A stretch of DNA of 64,000 bases from Gonium pectorale (Eukaryota > Chlorophyta > Chlorophyceae > Chlamydomonadales > Volvocaceae), in the NCBI GenBank assembly GCA_001584585.1, contig LSYV01000003.1, positions 1,933,687 through 1,997,686 on the forward strand, in the 5' to 3' direction. Position 1 is the first letter of the stretch; every line of letters begins with the position of its first letter. Below, piece by piece: positions 13,201-25,895 of the stretch. Below the pieces are notes generated by a model, which did no database searches, was not told where the DNA came from, and saw nothing but the letters and a program-made list of their open reading frames with translations. The translations under genes were made by a program, and so were the position numbers.

Positions 13201-16200
13201 AACGCGCCTAAGCAGGCTCTCAGGAGGTATAAGCTTCTTGAACTTCGCAATCCGCGGTCAAAACATCCGGGCAAGGGTACGACCACTGCGTAAACTCCAA
13301 ACCCAGTGGGCTGGCAATAACAGCAACGGCAGTTTGAAAGACTGTCAGCCTTTTCCTCTCACCAGCGGGCTGGTGAGTATTTTGTTCAGCTTCTTGAACC
13401 TTTTGCCCACGCTGTAGTTGGCCACCAGGGCACCCGCCTCGCTCTCCATCTCTGTGTCGGTGGCGCCCTCCCCTCCGCCGCTGCCGGTGGCCGAGTCGCG
13501 GGTCTTCCCGGCCGTGGCAACTCCGCCGTCGTGAATGTCACCGTCGGATCCATCGGCCACCGCTTCGACGGGGCTGTCGTTGCTGTCGGCATCATCTGCC
13601 GCTCCGCCCGCTCCGCTGGGTCCCTGCTGAGCGCAGACCAGCCGATGCACGATGTAACACGCATGTGAAGGGTCGCGCCCGGCATGCAGACACCAACCGC
13701 AACCTTGGGCGCACGCAGCAACAGGCACGCCGTAACGGTGAGTTGACATGGAAACGCGGGACCCCCGCACCTGCCCAACCAGGCCCTCAGGGCCGGGGTC
13801 TCGTCCATGTCCATGTCCATGCCCTTGTCCGAGCACCCAGCTCTGCACCGCATTATGCTTCTTTGCGGACAGCTTGGATCCCGGAAGCTGCAGATCGGGA
13901 AGATGTCTTCCGGTTAGCAAGGAACATCAAGATTATGGACCGTATATCTGACAAGACGGGTCACCCACCGGGCCATCATCCATCGGCGCTTGAAGGAGGG
14001 AAGCCACATGGCGCGGAGACAACCTCACGGACAGCACCTCGTCCGCCGTCGTCAGCAGGGCGCCAGACTGCTGCCGCCTCATGGACGGAACGCGCTCGGC
14101 GTTTGGCGCTTCAGAGCCCTTGTCACGGGGCCGCACGGACTGCTCGTACGCGGTGTCCTGGATGAGGCTGCTCAGGCCCGTACTTGGGGTCTTGCCACGG
14201 TCGATCTCAGCCACACCACCACCGTCGGCGCCGCCGTCGGTGCCAACCGCATCCTCGGCCAACCTTTTAAGCCCTGTCGCAACAGACAAGCGCGACGGCA
14301 TGGCAGGGGAGGCCCCGCTGGCCGTGCGGCGCATCGCCGCAATCCGCGCCGTGCTAATGCCAGCCTCGATCGAGACCGGCGGTACGGCCAGCTGCGGTGG
14401 CGGCGGTGCTGCCGCCGCTTTCACCGCTGCCGCCGCCAGCAGCGCCTTCATTGACGCATGCTGGGGGTGCGACGCGCCGAGGCGAGAGTCGATCGCGCCG
14501 ACACCAGTCACCGTGCTTGAGTGCTGCTGTGGCGGCGCGGTACGGACAAGGCCGCTTGCTGCGGTCTGGTCCGCCACATCCATAGAACTCAAGCCCGTCA
14601 GAGTGGCCGCCTTGCGCGCCGCGAACGACCGAACTGGGTCTACCGCCCTGCTCGCAACTGGGAATGCCCCTATCGTGGCAACCTTAATCTGGTCCAGCGA
14701 AACAGCGCTGTCTAGGAGGGCAGCCTTGGCGTCGTGGGACCAGCCGGTGCCACTGCCGCCGATACCGGGCGAGCTGAGATACTTGAACGCGCGTTCCTCG
14801 CCGCCGCTGCTGCCCCCAGACTCCGGCGCCATGAGGCACGACGCGTCGTCATCGTACAGCCAGCGCAGGAAGCCGGGCTGGGCGACGCTGGGCGCGCTGG
14901 GCCGCAGCATCAGGAAGGCCGAGCCGCTGGGCCCCGTGCGCCGCACCGCATGGACCGTCAGGGCCAGCGCGCACCCGTCGCTTCCGTGGCGCGCTTTCAG
15001 AACCACAGGGGTCCCGGCCATGGGCAGCTTGGAGCCGCGCTTTTTCAGCGCCCCGCGGACAGCGGAGCCGGCGTCACCGGGGCCGTTGTCCAGGAGCGCC
15101 GCCACGCCGTCAGGTGGCACGGGGAGGAAGTCGCTGATGCTGCAGCTGCTGAGCGCCGCGCTGGGAGTCCCCAGTACGAGGCCTTGCAAGGGGTTGGGGT
15201 GCAGGATGTGAGGCATCAGGAGGAGACCCGGTGCCCTGCATGCTAGCGCAGCCGAATCCCCTATGAACACTGCTGGCGCGTGCGCCGGCCCCTTCTGCCC
15301 TGCATGCCCCTGGCCTACAGCACATGTTGCTGACCTTTAGGCACAGCGCGCCGCCCCGCAGCCCGCGCGCGCCGCCCCTTCAAACCGCCGCCGTGCGAAC
15401 TTCCATCGGTCCACACTAGTGCTAGAAGCATCCATCCAGCCATGCGCCATCCCCGGGAAGGAGTGGACAGCCCTCGCCATAGCGCACCTGCCTGCCCCAG
15501 CGGGCACGTTGCGTCGGCGCGCACCACCCGGCCCTTCTCGTCCACCTCGAGTACACCGGACAGCAGGTCGGCGCGCCACAGCTCCACCTCGATGACCAGG
15601 CTGGGGGCGACGCCCGACGAGGCCACAACGTATCCCGCAGTAGCTGCTTCCATCGCCACGGCCATTGTTGCTTTCGCCGCTGCGTTGGTGGCCGCGGCAG
15701 GAGCCGCATCGGGCGGCGTCCGCAGGCGCCGGACGGGCCTGGACACGCCGGCAGCGCTGGGCCGCGCCGGACGCTGCTTGGAATCGCTTCGGTTGCTTAC
15801 GCCCTGCGGGTCCTGTCCCTTCAGCTGCAATATGCGATCACCCATCGGGTGAGGCCCCGGAGGCGGGCTGCCCGGCATCGGCCCGCTGCCAGCCCTCGCG
15901 GTGCTGCTGATCCCGAGCGGTGGCGCCTCACCGGAGGCGGCCGCACGTGGTGGCGGCGGAGTCGCTGCCCGAGCGCCGCTTGGCCTGCTTGATGGCGGTG
16001 CACGGCCGGTAGAAGGCCTTTCCACAGCTAGAAGGTCCTGCTGCGACCTCTCCATGAGGAGCACGCTGCGCTGCGATGAGTCGCCGGCCAGCAATCCTCT
16101 CTGCGACCTGTCTGCCACCGCGACGACCCTGGCGGCCAGCGCGGCAGCGGTGGCCGACTTCGGGGCGGCAGGCGGCGGCGGTAACGGTGCAGCTTGGATT

Positions 16201-19200
16201 GCCTCAGCTGCAAGCCCAGGAACCGCAGGCTGCCAGTCAGTTGTCACTCAACGAATTTGGAAACATAGGCTTCACAAGGATGCGTTGGCATCCAGCTGCA
16301 ATACCACAGCAGCAAGCTCCCACAACGCATGGAGGATTGGTGCACGGGCGGGCCTGGCATAAGCGCAAACGGAATGTGCTCCTACGCTGCACGTCCCCGT
16401 GGTTGATGCGGGCGTCAAGCATTCGTATCAACCTGCCCGCTCCCCTGGACCCTAACGCACCAAGCTCCGCTAACGCCGCCACGTCCTCCATGTTCATAAG
16501 GGAGCTGCCGGCGTCCTCCTCCTCGGTATCAAGTTCTGTGGCCTCGGCAAGGGGACGAGCCCCATGGCGCGCCTCCCATGGCGCGGACGGCACAGCTGCC
16601 TGCGACCCCTCCTGCCTCGTCGCAACCAGGGCCTGGGCCTCCTCTCCCTCACTGTGCTGTGCCGTCCCTTCAGCGACAGGCACATGCGTAAGCAGCCAGC
16701 TGCGCTGCTCCGTTAGGGCACCTGATCCGGCACGCATGTTGCTCCCGGGGGGCAGCGGGTGTGACAGCCCTCCGCTAGGATGCACGCGAAGGCCGTGGAA
16801 CGCAGCCCTGGAGGCGGACCCCGCCTGCTGCTGCTGCTGCCTGGGCTTGCGCACCAGCCTCACGCGCATGACTGCGGGCACCGTCTTGGCGCCCATGAAG
16901 TGCGCGGCCAGCTCCGCGTCGCCCGGGCCCAGCAGCGCCGCGAGCTGCTCCAGCTCCTGGCGAGCAGCCTCGTCCGGGGGGACGTGCACGCCCACGCGCC
17001 AGGAGCACCCGGGGTTCTCCGACGACCTGGGGTACGGGGAGCAACGGTCGGCGTATTTGTGTCCTGACAATGAAAGGAGCAGTACCTCACCATTAGCTGA
17101 AGCACTTAAATAAGGCCAGCACGTGCCAACAGCCTTGATTGCTTACCGCCTTGCAAGCTCAAGCAGCGCCTTGGTCAGGCGCCGCCTAAACGCCGCCTGT
17201 GCGATTGCGGAGGCGCCCTGCAGGACGTCCTCTTCCTGCGCCTTGTCGTTCGCTGCTGTAGCCTCGCCACTGCCTTCGCCCAACAACGCCCCGGCTGCCA
17301 GCGGCGACGGGCAAAACGGCAGTGCGCCGTTGGGCGACAACGCCGCGGACACCTCCGGCCCCAGAAGCTCTTCGTCTACAGCGTCCGGGCGGAAGAGGTC
17401 AATCAGCTGGGCCACGGAGCGGCCCACCATGACCCGCGGGTCGGCACCGAATAGCTCTGCAGGTGCATTCTCGTCGGCCGCGACGATGGTGCCGCTGAGG
17501 TCCACGGTGAGGCGCAGGTGGCGCTCAGAGGCAGCCTGTGAACCGGCGCAGCGCAGAGGGGAGGCCACCATTGATTACGCCTACTCTCGGCGCTCCTGTG
17601 CCGATTGTCACGACCATGGAACATCGTCAGGCGTGAGACACACCATAAGGCGCGAAGGGCCCTGCTCCGTGCCCGCTTCATACTTCCGTGGGACCATGAA
17701 GGCCGACCAAGAGGCGTGCATTGCCGCGTCAGTGCGTTGCCCCGCCCCCGCCCGACCTGCTCCGTGGTGATCGGCACGAGCGATACCACATGTATCTTGG
17801 ACCCTCCGCCCTCCGCCAGGCGGTGGCTGACTGACAGGCGGAAGGGCCGCGTCCCGGGCCCCTGCTCCTCGCTGTAGGTGCACAGCGACACGGCCACGCC
17901 GCGCCGGCAGCTGAAGGGCGGGGGAGGGGCCGAGAGGCCAGCGGACTGGGGGATGCCCAGCTCCTGGCAGAGGGTGAAGGGAGAGGAGGGAGTCGGGGCC
18001 ATTCAACATCCAGGTACCATTCAACAACATCTTAAATGCCAAGGGCACGGACACGTAATGTACGCTTGGGTGCACATACTCATACGGTCAAACCATTTAA
18101 GGCCGGCACAGGCGTGAGGGCCGCTGCGCGTCTAACGACGCCTCTCATGCTTTTAGCCGGTCGCTCCACGGACCTGCAGCCAGGGCCCGTGCAGGATGCT
18201 GGCGGGCTCGGGGATGAGCATGCTGAGGCCGCCGGCGCGGATCGCCTCCGAGGACCGGCCGAGTGCTGCCGCCAGGGACGCCGTCACGTGCAGTATCTGG
18301 CCCTTGGCGTCTGCCACAAGCAACATCTCCTCGTAGCGGAAGCCGTGGCGCGGGACCGTGGGCGGGACTTGCATTGAAACGTGGGGCGCCAGGTCCGACC
18401 AGCGGTAAGGGAGCGGCGACGCCGCTGCGCTGAAGGCGGGCAGCTGATAGGAGCCGGCGGCGGCCTCGAGCAGTGAGACTTGCGCGGCGGACTCCGAGCA
18501 GCGGCGAAGGACAACCGAATACACCTTGACGGTGCCAAATGCTGCAAAGGATTAGGGGCGCGGGCATGGGGTGGCTCAGTTCAAAAACCCGGGCTTACGG
18601 CGGTATCCACCACTCACGGAAAGACTGCCAAGTGACTTCTGCTCATCGGTAGGACTAGAGCGGGACATGACTATTGCAGCCTAGGCGCACCTCCGGGTTG
18701 AAGGAAAGTGTCGAAGCACAGCGGCGAAGCGTACTTGTGGCGCCAGACGGTGCGGGGCAGCGAAACGGGCGAGCTCCAGGCCGAGTTGTCGCCTGTGCCA
18801 GCGCTCCCGGAGGCGTGCGCAGCGCCCGTTGTCAGCCCGTGCCTACCACCGTGAACCGAGGCGTGCGCGTTGCCGCCACCCAGGCCGAAGGTGCCTCCGT
18901 GCACTGAGCCGCGCGTGGCGTGCGCCAGTACCGTCGCCACCAGGCCACCGCCCCTGCTGCCATCGCTGTTCGGTTCAAAGCTCGACAGCTTGCCGTCGGG
19001 TGCCGTGTCGCCGCGCCTTTCCGGCTTGTCGCGAGGCCGGTCTGGCAGCGGCGCTGCCGCACTTGATGGCTCAAAAGTGAACATGCTAGAGGAGCGGCGA
19101 TGCACGATTCGGTTGGGGTGTAGGGCATTGTTGCCGGTGGTGGGGTTGACGCGGTTGAAGTTCTTGGTCGCCCTAATGACCACACGTAGAGGCGGGCGTC

Positions 19201-22200
19201 GGGTTGGAGACAGCAAGCCCAGGAGCATCACAGCGCTGAACAATCGTGCGCACTGGCAGATCCCTGACACAGCTGGGCCATGATGGTTCTAGGAATGAAC
19301 GCAAGCTCCCCGGCACAGGATGAGCTTCTATACCCAGCAGGTACGGACCACGTTTGTACGCACGGGCACTTCAGCCGCCACAGGCCTTCTTCTGCTCACT
19401 CATTGACTGCATCGGGCTCAACCAGCAGCGGCTCCAGGGGAGTTCCAGCCAGCTCGCTTCCCTCGTAGCCCAGCCAGTCGCAGAACCGATCGTCCGCAGC
19501 CACAATGGCGCCGTTGCCCAGCACCCATGCCCGGGCCTCATCGGGTGATGGCGCCACAGCCTGTCGTCGCAGGCATGGACAAGTCGGCCGTAAGTATGAG
19601 AGTGGGATCAGCCCGTGCACCGTTGCCTGGATACTCAGTCACAATCTGGCGAACAGCTACAGGCCATCAGTGTTTGAGGCGTTACATTCAGCCGGACCTC
19701 GAAGCTACCGCACTGGCGCAGGACTGTACAGCCATTTCCAAACTGTTTGGAGTCACGGTGCACACCCATCAAAATAGCAATTACAACCAGCCGACTCAAC
19801 TCACCTCCAGGACGCCAAGGAAGACTGAGTCCTCATTGAGACCAGACACCTGCATCATGGCCCGGAGAGGTCAAGTAGGTGCGTACGTAGGGGCCGAGGT
19901 TGCTGAGGAGCGCGTTCAGACGCATAACATGCCGACACTGCAGGACATCATAGGGGCACGGCACCTTGCGCACGGCCGCACGACAACCCTTGGTGCCCTC
20001 TCTGCATCACGCTCGCGGTGAAACAGGGGCCGTGCTACGCATCGCAGCAGCGCAATGCAAGGTCGCCCAACCCACCAAGCGGTCTCACCTTGCTGACGCG
20101 GAGCTTGACGGGCACGACCTGCCGTGTCTTAGTAATCACGACCATCTCCGTCGTACGGTCCAGTACCGCCGCGTTGCCTGCAAGAGGAAGGCAAGCAGGA
20201 TTGCACTCGGGCCCAATCCCGAGTCCGAAAGCATACGGGATCGCTCTGTAACAAATCCGATGAAGTCGAATCGCCGGAGCTGCTAAGAGATCCCTCAGTA
20301 TCGCGGTAAGTACGCCGTCACCAGCCTACCCGTTTGGATGTAGTTTCGGACGTAGGCCGAATGGCGATCACCAAAGGGAGCGGGCATAATAATGCCCACG
20401 TCCTGCAAGGTGTGGAAAGCTACGGTGGTTATTGCCTACACATGACGACCGTTACCGTACCATGTCTGCCCAGGCCTGAAGGCTTCCTTGCTTAGCATGG
20501 AGGAACGCCCAAATTGTAATTAGCTGCCGCACCTTGCCCTTCAGCTCGTTCTTGCTGTACCCCAGCATCGAGTGCGCCTCGGGAGAGGCCACTTGGATGA
20601 TGGATTGCGCGTTGATGCAAATGAACGCCACGCCCTCCATCTCGGCCAGGCCCCGCTCGGCGCTGACACCTGCACCGCACGTGTCGTCGATAGCATGTCA
20701 ACTGGCTCCATGGCATCGAGGGCAATGTGCACAACATGGTGCTACGGTTGGGATTGTACAGCAGAGCAAGGGGCACTCTAGCGGCGCCAGAGGGCCCACT
20801 TGGCGATGCCGTGACTAACCCTGCGGCAGCAGCGTCTCCATGCCCCCCAGCTGCAGCGCCTCCTTGGCGTGCTCCGCCTCCTCGTCCAGCCGGTCCGCCT
20901 CAGAGTACCACTTGCTCGCAGACCATCTGCATGCGCCCACGGCGTACACGGGCCGTTTGGACATGCCAGGGTGTCAGTGCGCATGGTATCAGCCGGTAAC
21001 TGTAGTCGCCAAAACCATGGATTACCAGCCAATGGTGGTGCTGGCAGTTGGCTTGGCAACTGCCGCAAAAGAACCCATGTCGTACAGGACAATCAAGTAC
21101 CAGGTGCATAGTGCTCAGCCGGCCACTCACGGGTCAAACTTGACCGTCTCCAGGAATCTGCCGTACAACCGTACAATCCGGGCGCTGCCACCGTGCCGGA
21201 CGAGTACACCTCGGTATGCGCGCTCCGCTGCTTTGACGGTCACCTGTCAAAGCAAGTTGAGAAGAGCTTTTGGTGAAATGAACGCGACACCAAGAATAAC
21301 AGTGGTCGCATGATGGTTGAGACATGCTACCCTGGATCACCCGGAGGTCTAGACCGCTGACTGTGCCGCCATTCGCAGTGCTTCTACCTCGATGCGGTGC
21401 AGCGCCTTGCTTAGATGGTTGAAGTCAACTTTCGTCCGGAGCAGCAGAGCCCAGAAGGACCGCATCGCCAGCAGCGCTTCGCGGTGGGCACGGACCACAA
21501 GCCGGTGGTTACCTGCCGGGCCCAGAGCGGGATCAAGTGTCACGAGGTCAAAAAACGGGCATTGATTGGCACCATCGCGACTTATTGCGTGTACATTCAT
21601 GCACGCCTTATTATATGGGCATTCGTACGCGCCCATGCCCAGGGCTTCTTGGTAATATCACGCAGGCTAGCAACCGCCATCCCGGGCACCACCACCGTAC
21701 GTTGGAACTCGACGTACGACACCAGGTCAACGGCACTGTCACCGCCGCCGTTGTTGGCACCGCTAGCCTTCTGCGTGTGCTCCTGTTCGCGACTGAAGAT
21801 GGCAAAGCGCTCCAGCAGCCCCGGCGACTGCTTCTTGGCGGTCTGGATAAAAGGACGAGATGGGGAACATGACAGTACAATTACAACAAGGCCGTATGCA
21901 GGTCTCTTTGAGACCAGCGCAAAATTGCGAGTCCGAAGTGACATGTGTTGCCAGGCATCGCAGCGGCAAGGATGTACGGTTCAGGGTAAGCCTATACCCC
22001 CGAGAGGCGCACAGCCAAATACATAGCGTCCCGTGTCACATGTCAGCGGACTTTCACCCTGTCCGCTCGCCCTCACCTGGAGCTGCGTGTACCCGGACTG
22101 ATAGCTGCCCTGTACATCAATCAGGAAGCTGCTGTACAGGACGATCATTTCTGGAGGGCCGGAGAACGACGGAATATGGCACCTTAGCACGAGGCAGAAG

Positions 22201-25200
22201 ATGGCCCCAACTACGGCCAAAGATACAGACGTAAGATTCGGCTTGCAAGAGGCCGCATTAGAGCGAAAGAATTATGCCCGAATCCCCTCTCACGTGGGTC
22301 CTGCGGCAGCTGCAGCATGCCCGCCTTGATGATGGCCTCGCTCAGCGCCACCGCCTCGGGCTCCAGAGTGTCCTCGTCTACCCAGCGACGGCAGCAGCGG
22401 GCCGCGATCTCCACTTCACGCGCATCGCTGAAGCGGTAGATGGACTTGGAGCTGGCACTCGGATCGGCGTCTCTGCGCTTCAGAGGCGAGCATGCGCGCA
22501 CGCAATAATTGCAGGTAGCATGACGGGTCGTACCGACTTCCATATCTGAAAATACGATGCAGTTCTAGGCCCAATGCACCCGGAGCCTGCGCGGGCATAC
22601 CTGCGAGATGATTGTTGCGCACCCCTGGCGCACCTGAACCGTGATAGGACGTGTGTGTTGAAGTGTCGGAGCCGGAAGTGGCAAGCGAGAGCACCAGCGA
22701 CCGCGGCCGGGGCCATCCCCGCCCACATGGCCCACGTGACCTGCTTGCGGAACTCAAGATGCTCCTCCTTGGAGGGAGGGGGTCCGAACGCCAACACCAC
22801 CAGCAGCAGTGAGCAGTACAGCACCGTGGTGTACGACGCACAGCGCACGTAGTTCAGTGCACTGTAGATGTACGGCACCTGTATGCACAGAGGCAGAGGG
22901 GACATATGAACGATAGGCCTGGGAAGGACTGGGCAACGCAACGCAACCCTCCATAGCCTAACGCATGATGTGCCGATTGCCGACAGCCACGAGGGGAGCC
23001 AGCACACACGTACCCATTTCACGGACAGGTAGAAGAGCAACGCGAAGAAGAAGAGGTTGACCAAGGAGAGCCACTTGGTGGAGTATGCGATGGTCACCGA
23101 GGCGATGGTCACAACCACCTTGATTGCGAAGCCCAGGCCCTCCACCCGCGTGTGCGCAATGGCCATGTAGTTGCGTGTCAGGGGATTCAGCTGCAAAGGG
23201 TGCCGTACAGGACAAGACGCGTCGGGACCCAGCGCGATGCAAAACATGGAAAGGGAATCCGCTCGGGCTTCGAGAACTGCCGGAGCCCTGAACGAACATG
23301 CATGCATGTACGGCAATTCGGCCGCAAGCTCTCCTGACCGAGCCCTGCCACGCACCTCCATCTCGCTAACGACCTGGCACGTGGCCATGACGACGAACAT
23401 GACGATCGACACACCCGACACCGCCACATGAAGGATATGGGGTGTAGACCAGCACCCTGCAAGAGGGCCAGGGGCACGAGATAACGGGCGGGTTCCATGG
23501 CAAAGCTTAGGGCGGCAATGTCAATACAAGATGTGCTAGCTAGCCCACGCTAATTGCCGCAAGACAAACTACGCTGTTGTGGCGCCGCGAGGACTAAAAC
23601 GGTTCTGAAGAACCCGATTCTGAGAACACACCGAAGGCGAAAAGGCTCCGAAATTCCTTTGTACGACCGCTATACCATCGAACTGAAATCATCTTTGCAT
23701 CACAGCGGGATAGAGCATTCAGTCTCTGACTAATCGAGTCCTGGAGCACGGTCTGTGGGCCGTGGCCAGGGCAGTGCCAGCCTGAGACAGTCTTACTACT
23801 TCATTCCCGACCCGAGCCCACGAGAAAATCTTTGGTGTCGCAGCTGCCCCCTGCCCCATTCAATGCTGATTAGGGGCTGAAGTGGGCTTAGTGAACTGGC
23901 CGCCCCTCGCACGGTCGGATGACTTTCCTGTCGCCGCCATCTGCTATGAGCTAGGGCGGCACGACAACATACGCACACTGATATTCTAGCCTGAAGCGCC
24001 CGGGTTACTCACTGACATCTGAAAACTCCTGGTTGTGGAACCGCACCGCAGCGGGGACGTTGAAGTAGTTGCAGTCAAGGGTGACCAATAGCAGCGTCAG
24101 GGTTGCGATGTCCAGGACCTGAATCCAATGTTAATCCATGTGTCGTTCGTTAAGGGCGCGGCGCTCAGAAAAGCCTATGGAGACGTTTCACCCGTTCCAG
24201 CATCCCGTTCAACGGCGATGCCGGGACTGTTCTGCAAGATAAAATGATGCGGATGGAGGTGGTGGTCCAGCCATAGCTGCCAACCTTTGCAGGGACATTG
24301 CTTCGGCAAGGTAGTCCTCTAATCAAGGAAACACCGCCCTCCCGCACGGCGACGTTATAAGTTCAATGGCAGCTAACGATGGTTTCACCTGGTAAAAGAT
24401 CAAACCGAACCACCGCAGGAACTGGATGGGCCAGACGTACTCAAATCGGTTGTTTGAAAACGAATACGCCACCCATATGCTGAGGGCGAGGTTCACCGCA
24501 AGCAATCCGATGAAGACGTAGAGGACGGCCAGGAAAAATGAGTAGCCCTGCGCCAAAAGACACGGTGAACTCAGGTCGCAACACGCTACACCATCTGGAC
24601 TTCTGTGCTTACCCTGGCGGACAGGAAGGCATTGAGCTGGATGAAGGAGACCACTTGCCACACCCTGTGGTGATCAATTGGAGGTAATGAGGTTGGTTGC
24701 GGTTGGGGACTGGCATGCCGTGCCTCTCTCGTTAACTGCAGTGAACGGGCACGGGACCTTCTTCCCACCACATGGTTCCGGTGGGTACTTCACCGAGGGC
24801 TGCGTGTGCCTCCCGTTGTCTTCACCCTTTCCCGCCTGTATCTCTCCCCGAAGGAAAAATGCACATACTTGTTCTTTGCGTCGATGACCCATCCGTAACT
24901 AGGGTTCACGACAAGGAGCCAGAGCTGCAGGAAATCCTGCACAACAAGGTAAAAACGGTGAATCAGCGAAAGCACCAGACAACTTAATGAGATATTCGAC
25001 ACCGGGTTCTTCGGTCCTCAGCATGCACGCGTGTTTGCAGAGACTGTGACATCATCGTTATGATTGTGTAACGCACACCGGATAAGTGTCATGGTTCGCA
25101 TGGCGCAAGGGAGCCTGGGACCCTCTACACGCCCGTAGGTGTGTACTGATACCGGTAAGCGCCTGCACCCGTATCCGATTGCCGGACCATGCCCGCAAGG

Positions 25201-25895
25201 GCCGATCGGCTGGGCCTCACCAAGAAGAGCCGGAAGAAGGCAAACTTTACGCTGGTTAGTTGCTTCTCCTTGGAAACCGTGTAGAGCACCTGTTTCATCC
25301 AACGTGGGAAGATCGGGCAATGTCATTGGTGTGGTCATGCTGCTTTTCAGCATCTGACCCGTGGTGAAGCATAGTACGGTTTGTGTGCATGCTTAGTCGC
25401 AGAGTGTGCGGGGCTCAAGGGAACATCTTCCAGAATCAAATTGAGCTCGCGCAGATGCATCATTACGCAATTGCTACTTTAGCTGAGGATCTGTGGTTCT
25501 GGGGTTTTGGTGTCAGCGACACGTCTCATTACTCGGTTTGTACGGCCGTCAGGTGGCACATCTTCCCAGAACTATGAGCATCCCCGCAACAACCTGGCGT
25601 CCAGCGCTGACAGCGGATAGGTGAAATGTATGCACACTTACCCCAAAAACCCCCAGCTGAAGTGTATGGGGCTCTTCGAAAATGTCGCCATCGGGGCCAT
25701 CGCCGTCCGGGTCATTCAGCCTGAGGCATACACCATCTTACATGTAAGGCAATGCATTTGTGCCGCTCTTGCAGGTTGGACGTGGTCGGTATGCGGCTCG
25801 CACGTTTCACAAGCATAGCCCTACCGGAGGACCGACTCATCGTTTGCTGAACCCTCCGTCGACGAAGCATATGAAGAAACACTGGCTCCGCTCAT
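7335..25895 (-). CDS. TmcB-like giant multi-PAS membrane protein, copy B (full-length gene)
   Basis: This is a large intron-rich gene. The 5' exons are fixed at 25895-25825, 25720-25642, 25289-25221, 24936-24869, 24664-24613, 24547-24389, 24118-24013, 23456-23356, 23190-23014 and 22878 onward, with continuous phase. Later coding segments follow in the same strand down to the stop at 7335-7337 (…ISGKLGG). The order is: acidic N-tail; N-terminal multipass module; coiled or helical linker (22.5-20.8 kb); PAS-like segments near 20.6, 19.5, 18.3, 17.5, 15.6 and 15.0 kb; Ala/Ser/Gly-rich linkers; then a second membrane module with four or more hydrophobic helices and extracellular-looking loops. 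No kinase, cyclase or DNA-binding domain was seen. By family (Tmc/TmcB-like proteins of volvocine algae and protists) it is probably a membrane sensor, but ligand and output are unknown. Exon ends in the 3' half are approximate. Confidence 0.85.
13345..20660 (-). other. Copy B multi-PAS sensor region (sub-region)
   Basis: PAS-like cores are recognisable by the pattern of small hydrophobics around a Gly-Tyr/Gly-Arg turn. They include IIQVASPEAHSMLGYSKNEL (about 20.6 kb), AIVAADDRFCDWLGYEGSEL (19.5 kb), ILHVTASLAAALGRSSEAIR (18.3 kb), IVAADENAPAELFGADPRVM (17.5 kb), a weaker one with LLSGVLEVDEKGRVVRADAT (15.6 kb) and a final one near 15.0-15.25 kb. Long Ala/Gly/Ser/Pro-rich linkers (14.9-13.9 and 16.2-15.7 kb) separate or follow them. 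No histidine-kinase motifs follow. Confidence 0.75.
20820..25895 (-). other. Copy B N-terminal multipass membrane module and linker (sub-region)
   Basis: Hydrophobic segments are encoded in successive exons: LFLDFLQLWLLVVNP, GYSFFLAVLYVFIGLLAVNL, VLDIATLTLLLVTLD, HILHVAVSGVSIVMFVVMA, VVVTIASVTIA with LVNLFFFALLFYLSV, TVLYCSLLLVVLAFG. They are followed by charged, partly helical linker exons near 22.4, 22.15, 21.75, 21.45 and 20.87 kb. The repeat of this module in copy A confirms the exon boundaries. Confidence 0.8.
24783..24852 (+). repeat. Dispersed ~60-bp repeat, copy 2 (intronic, diverged)
   Basis: A GAGGGCTG...CCTCCCGTTGTCT...CACCCTTTCCCGCCTGTA series lies in the copy B intron at the same relative place as copy 1 in gene A. 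It therefore predates the gene duplication or was carried with it. Confidence 0.5.

Noticed and set aside
14081..15211. 376-codon plus-strand open frame
   Set aside because: It is antisense to a GC-rich PAS-gene linker exon (15270-13933, minus). The minus frame has the domain context, so the plus frame is a shadow.
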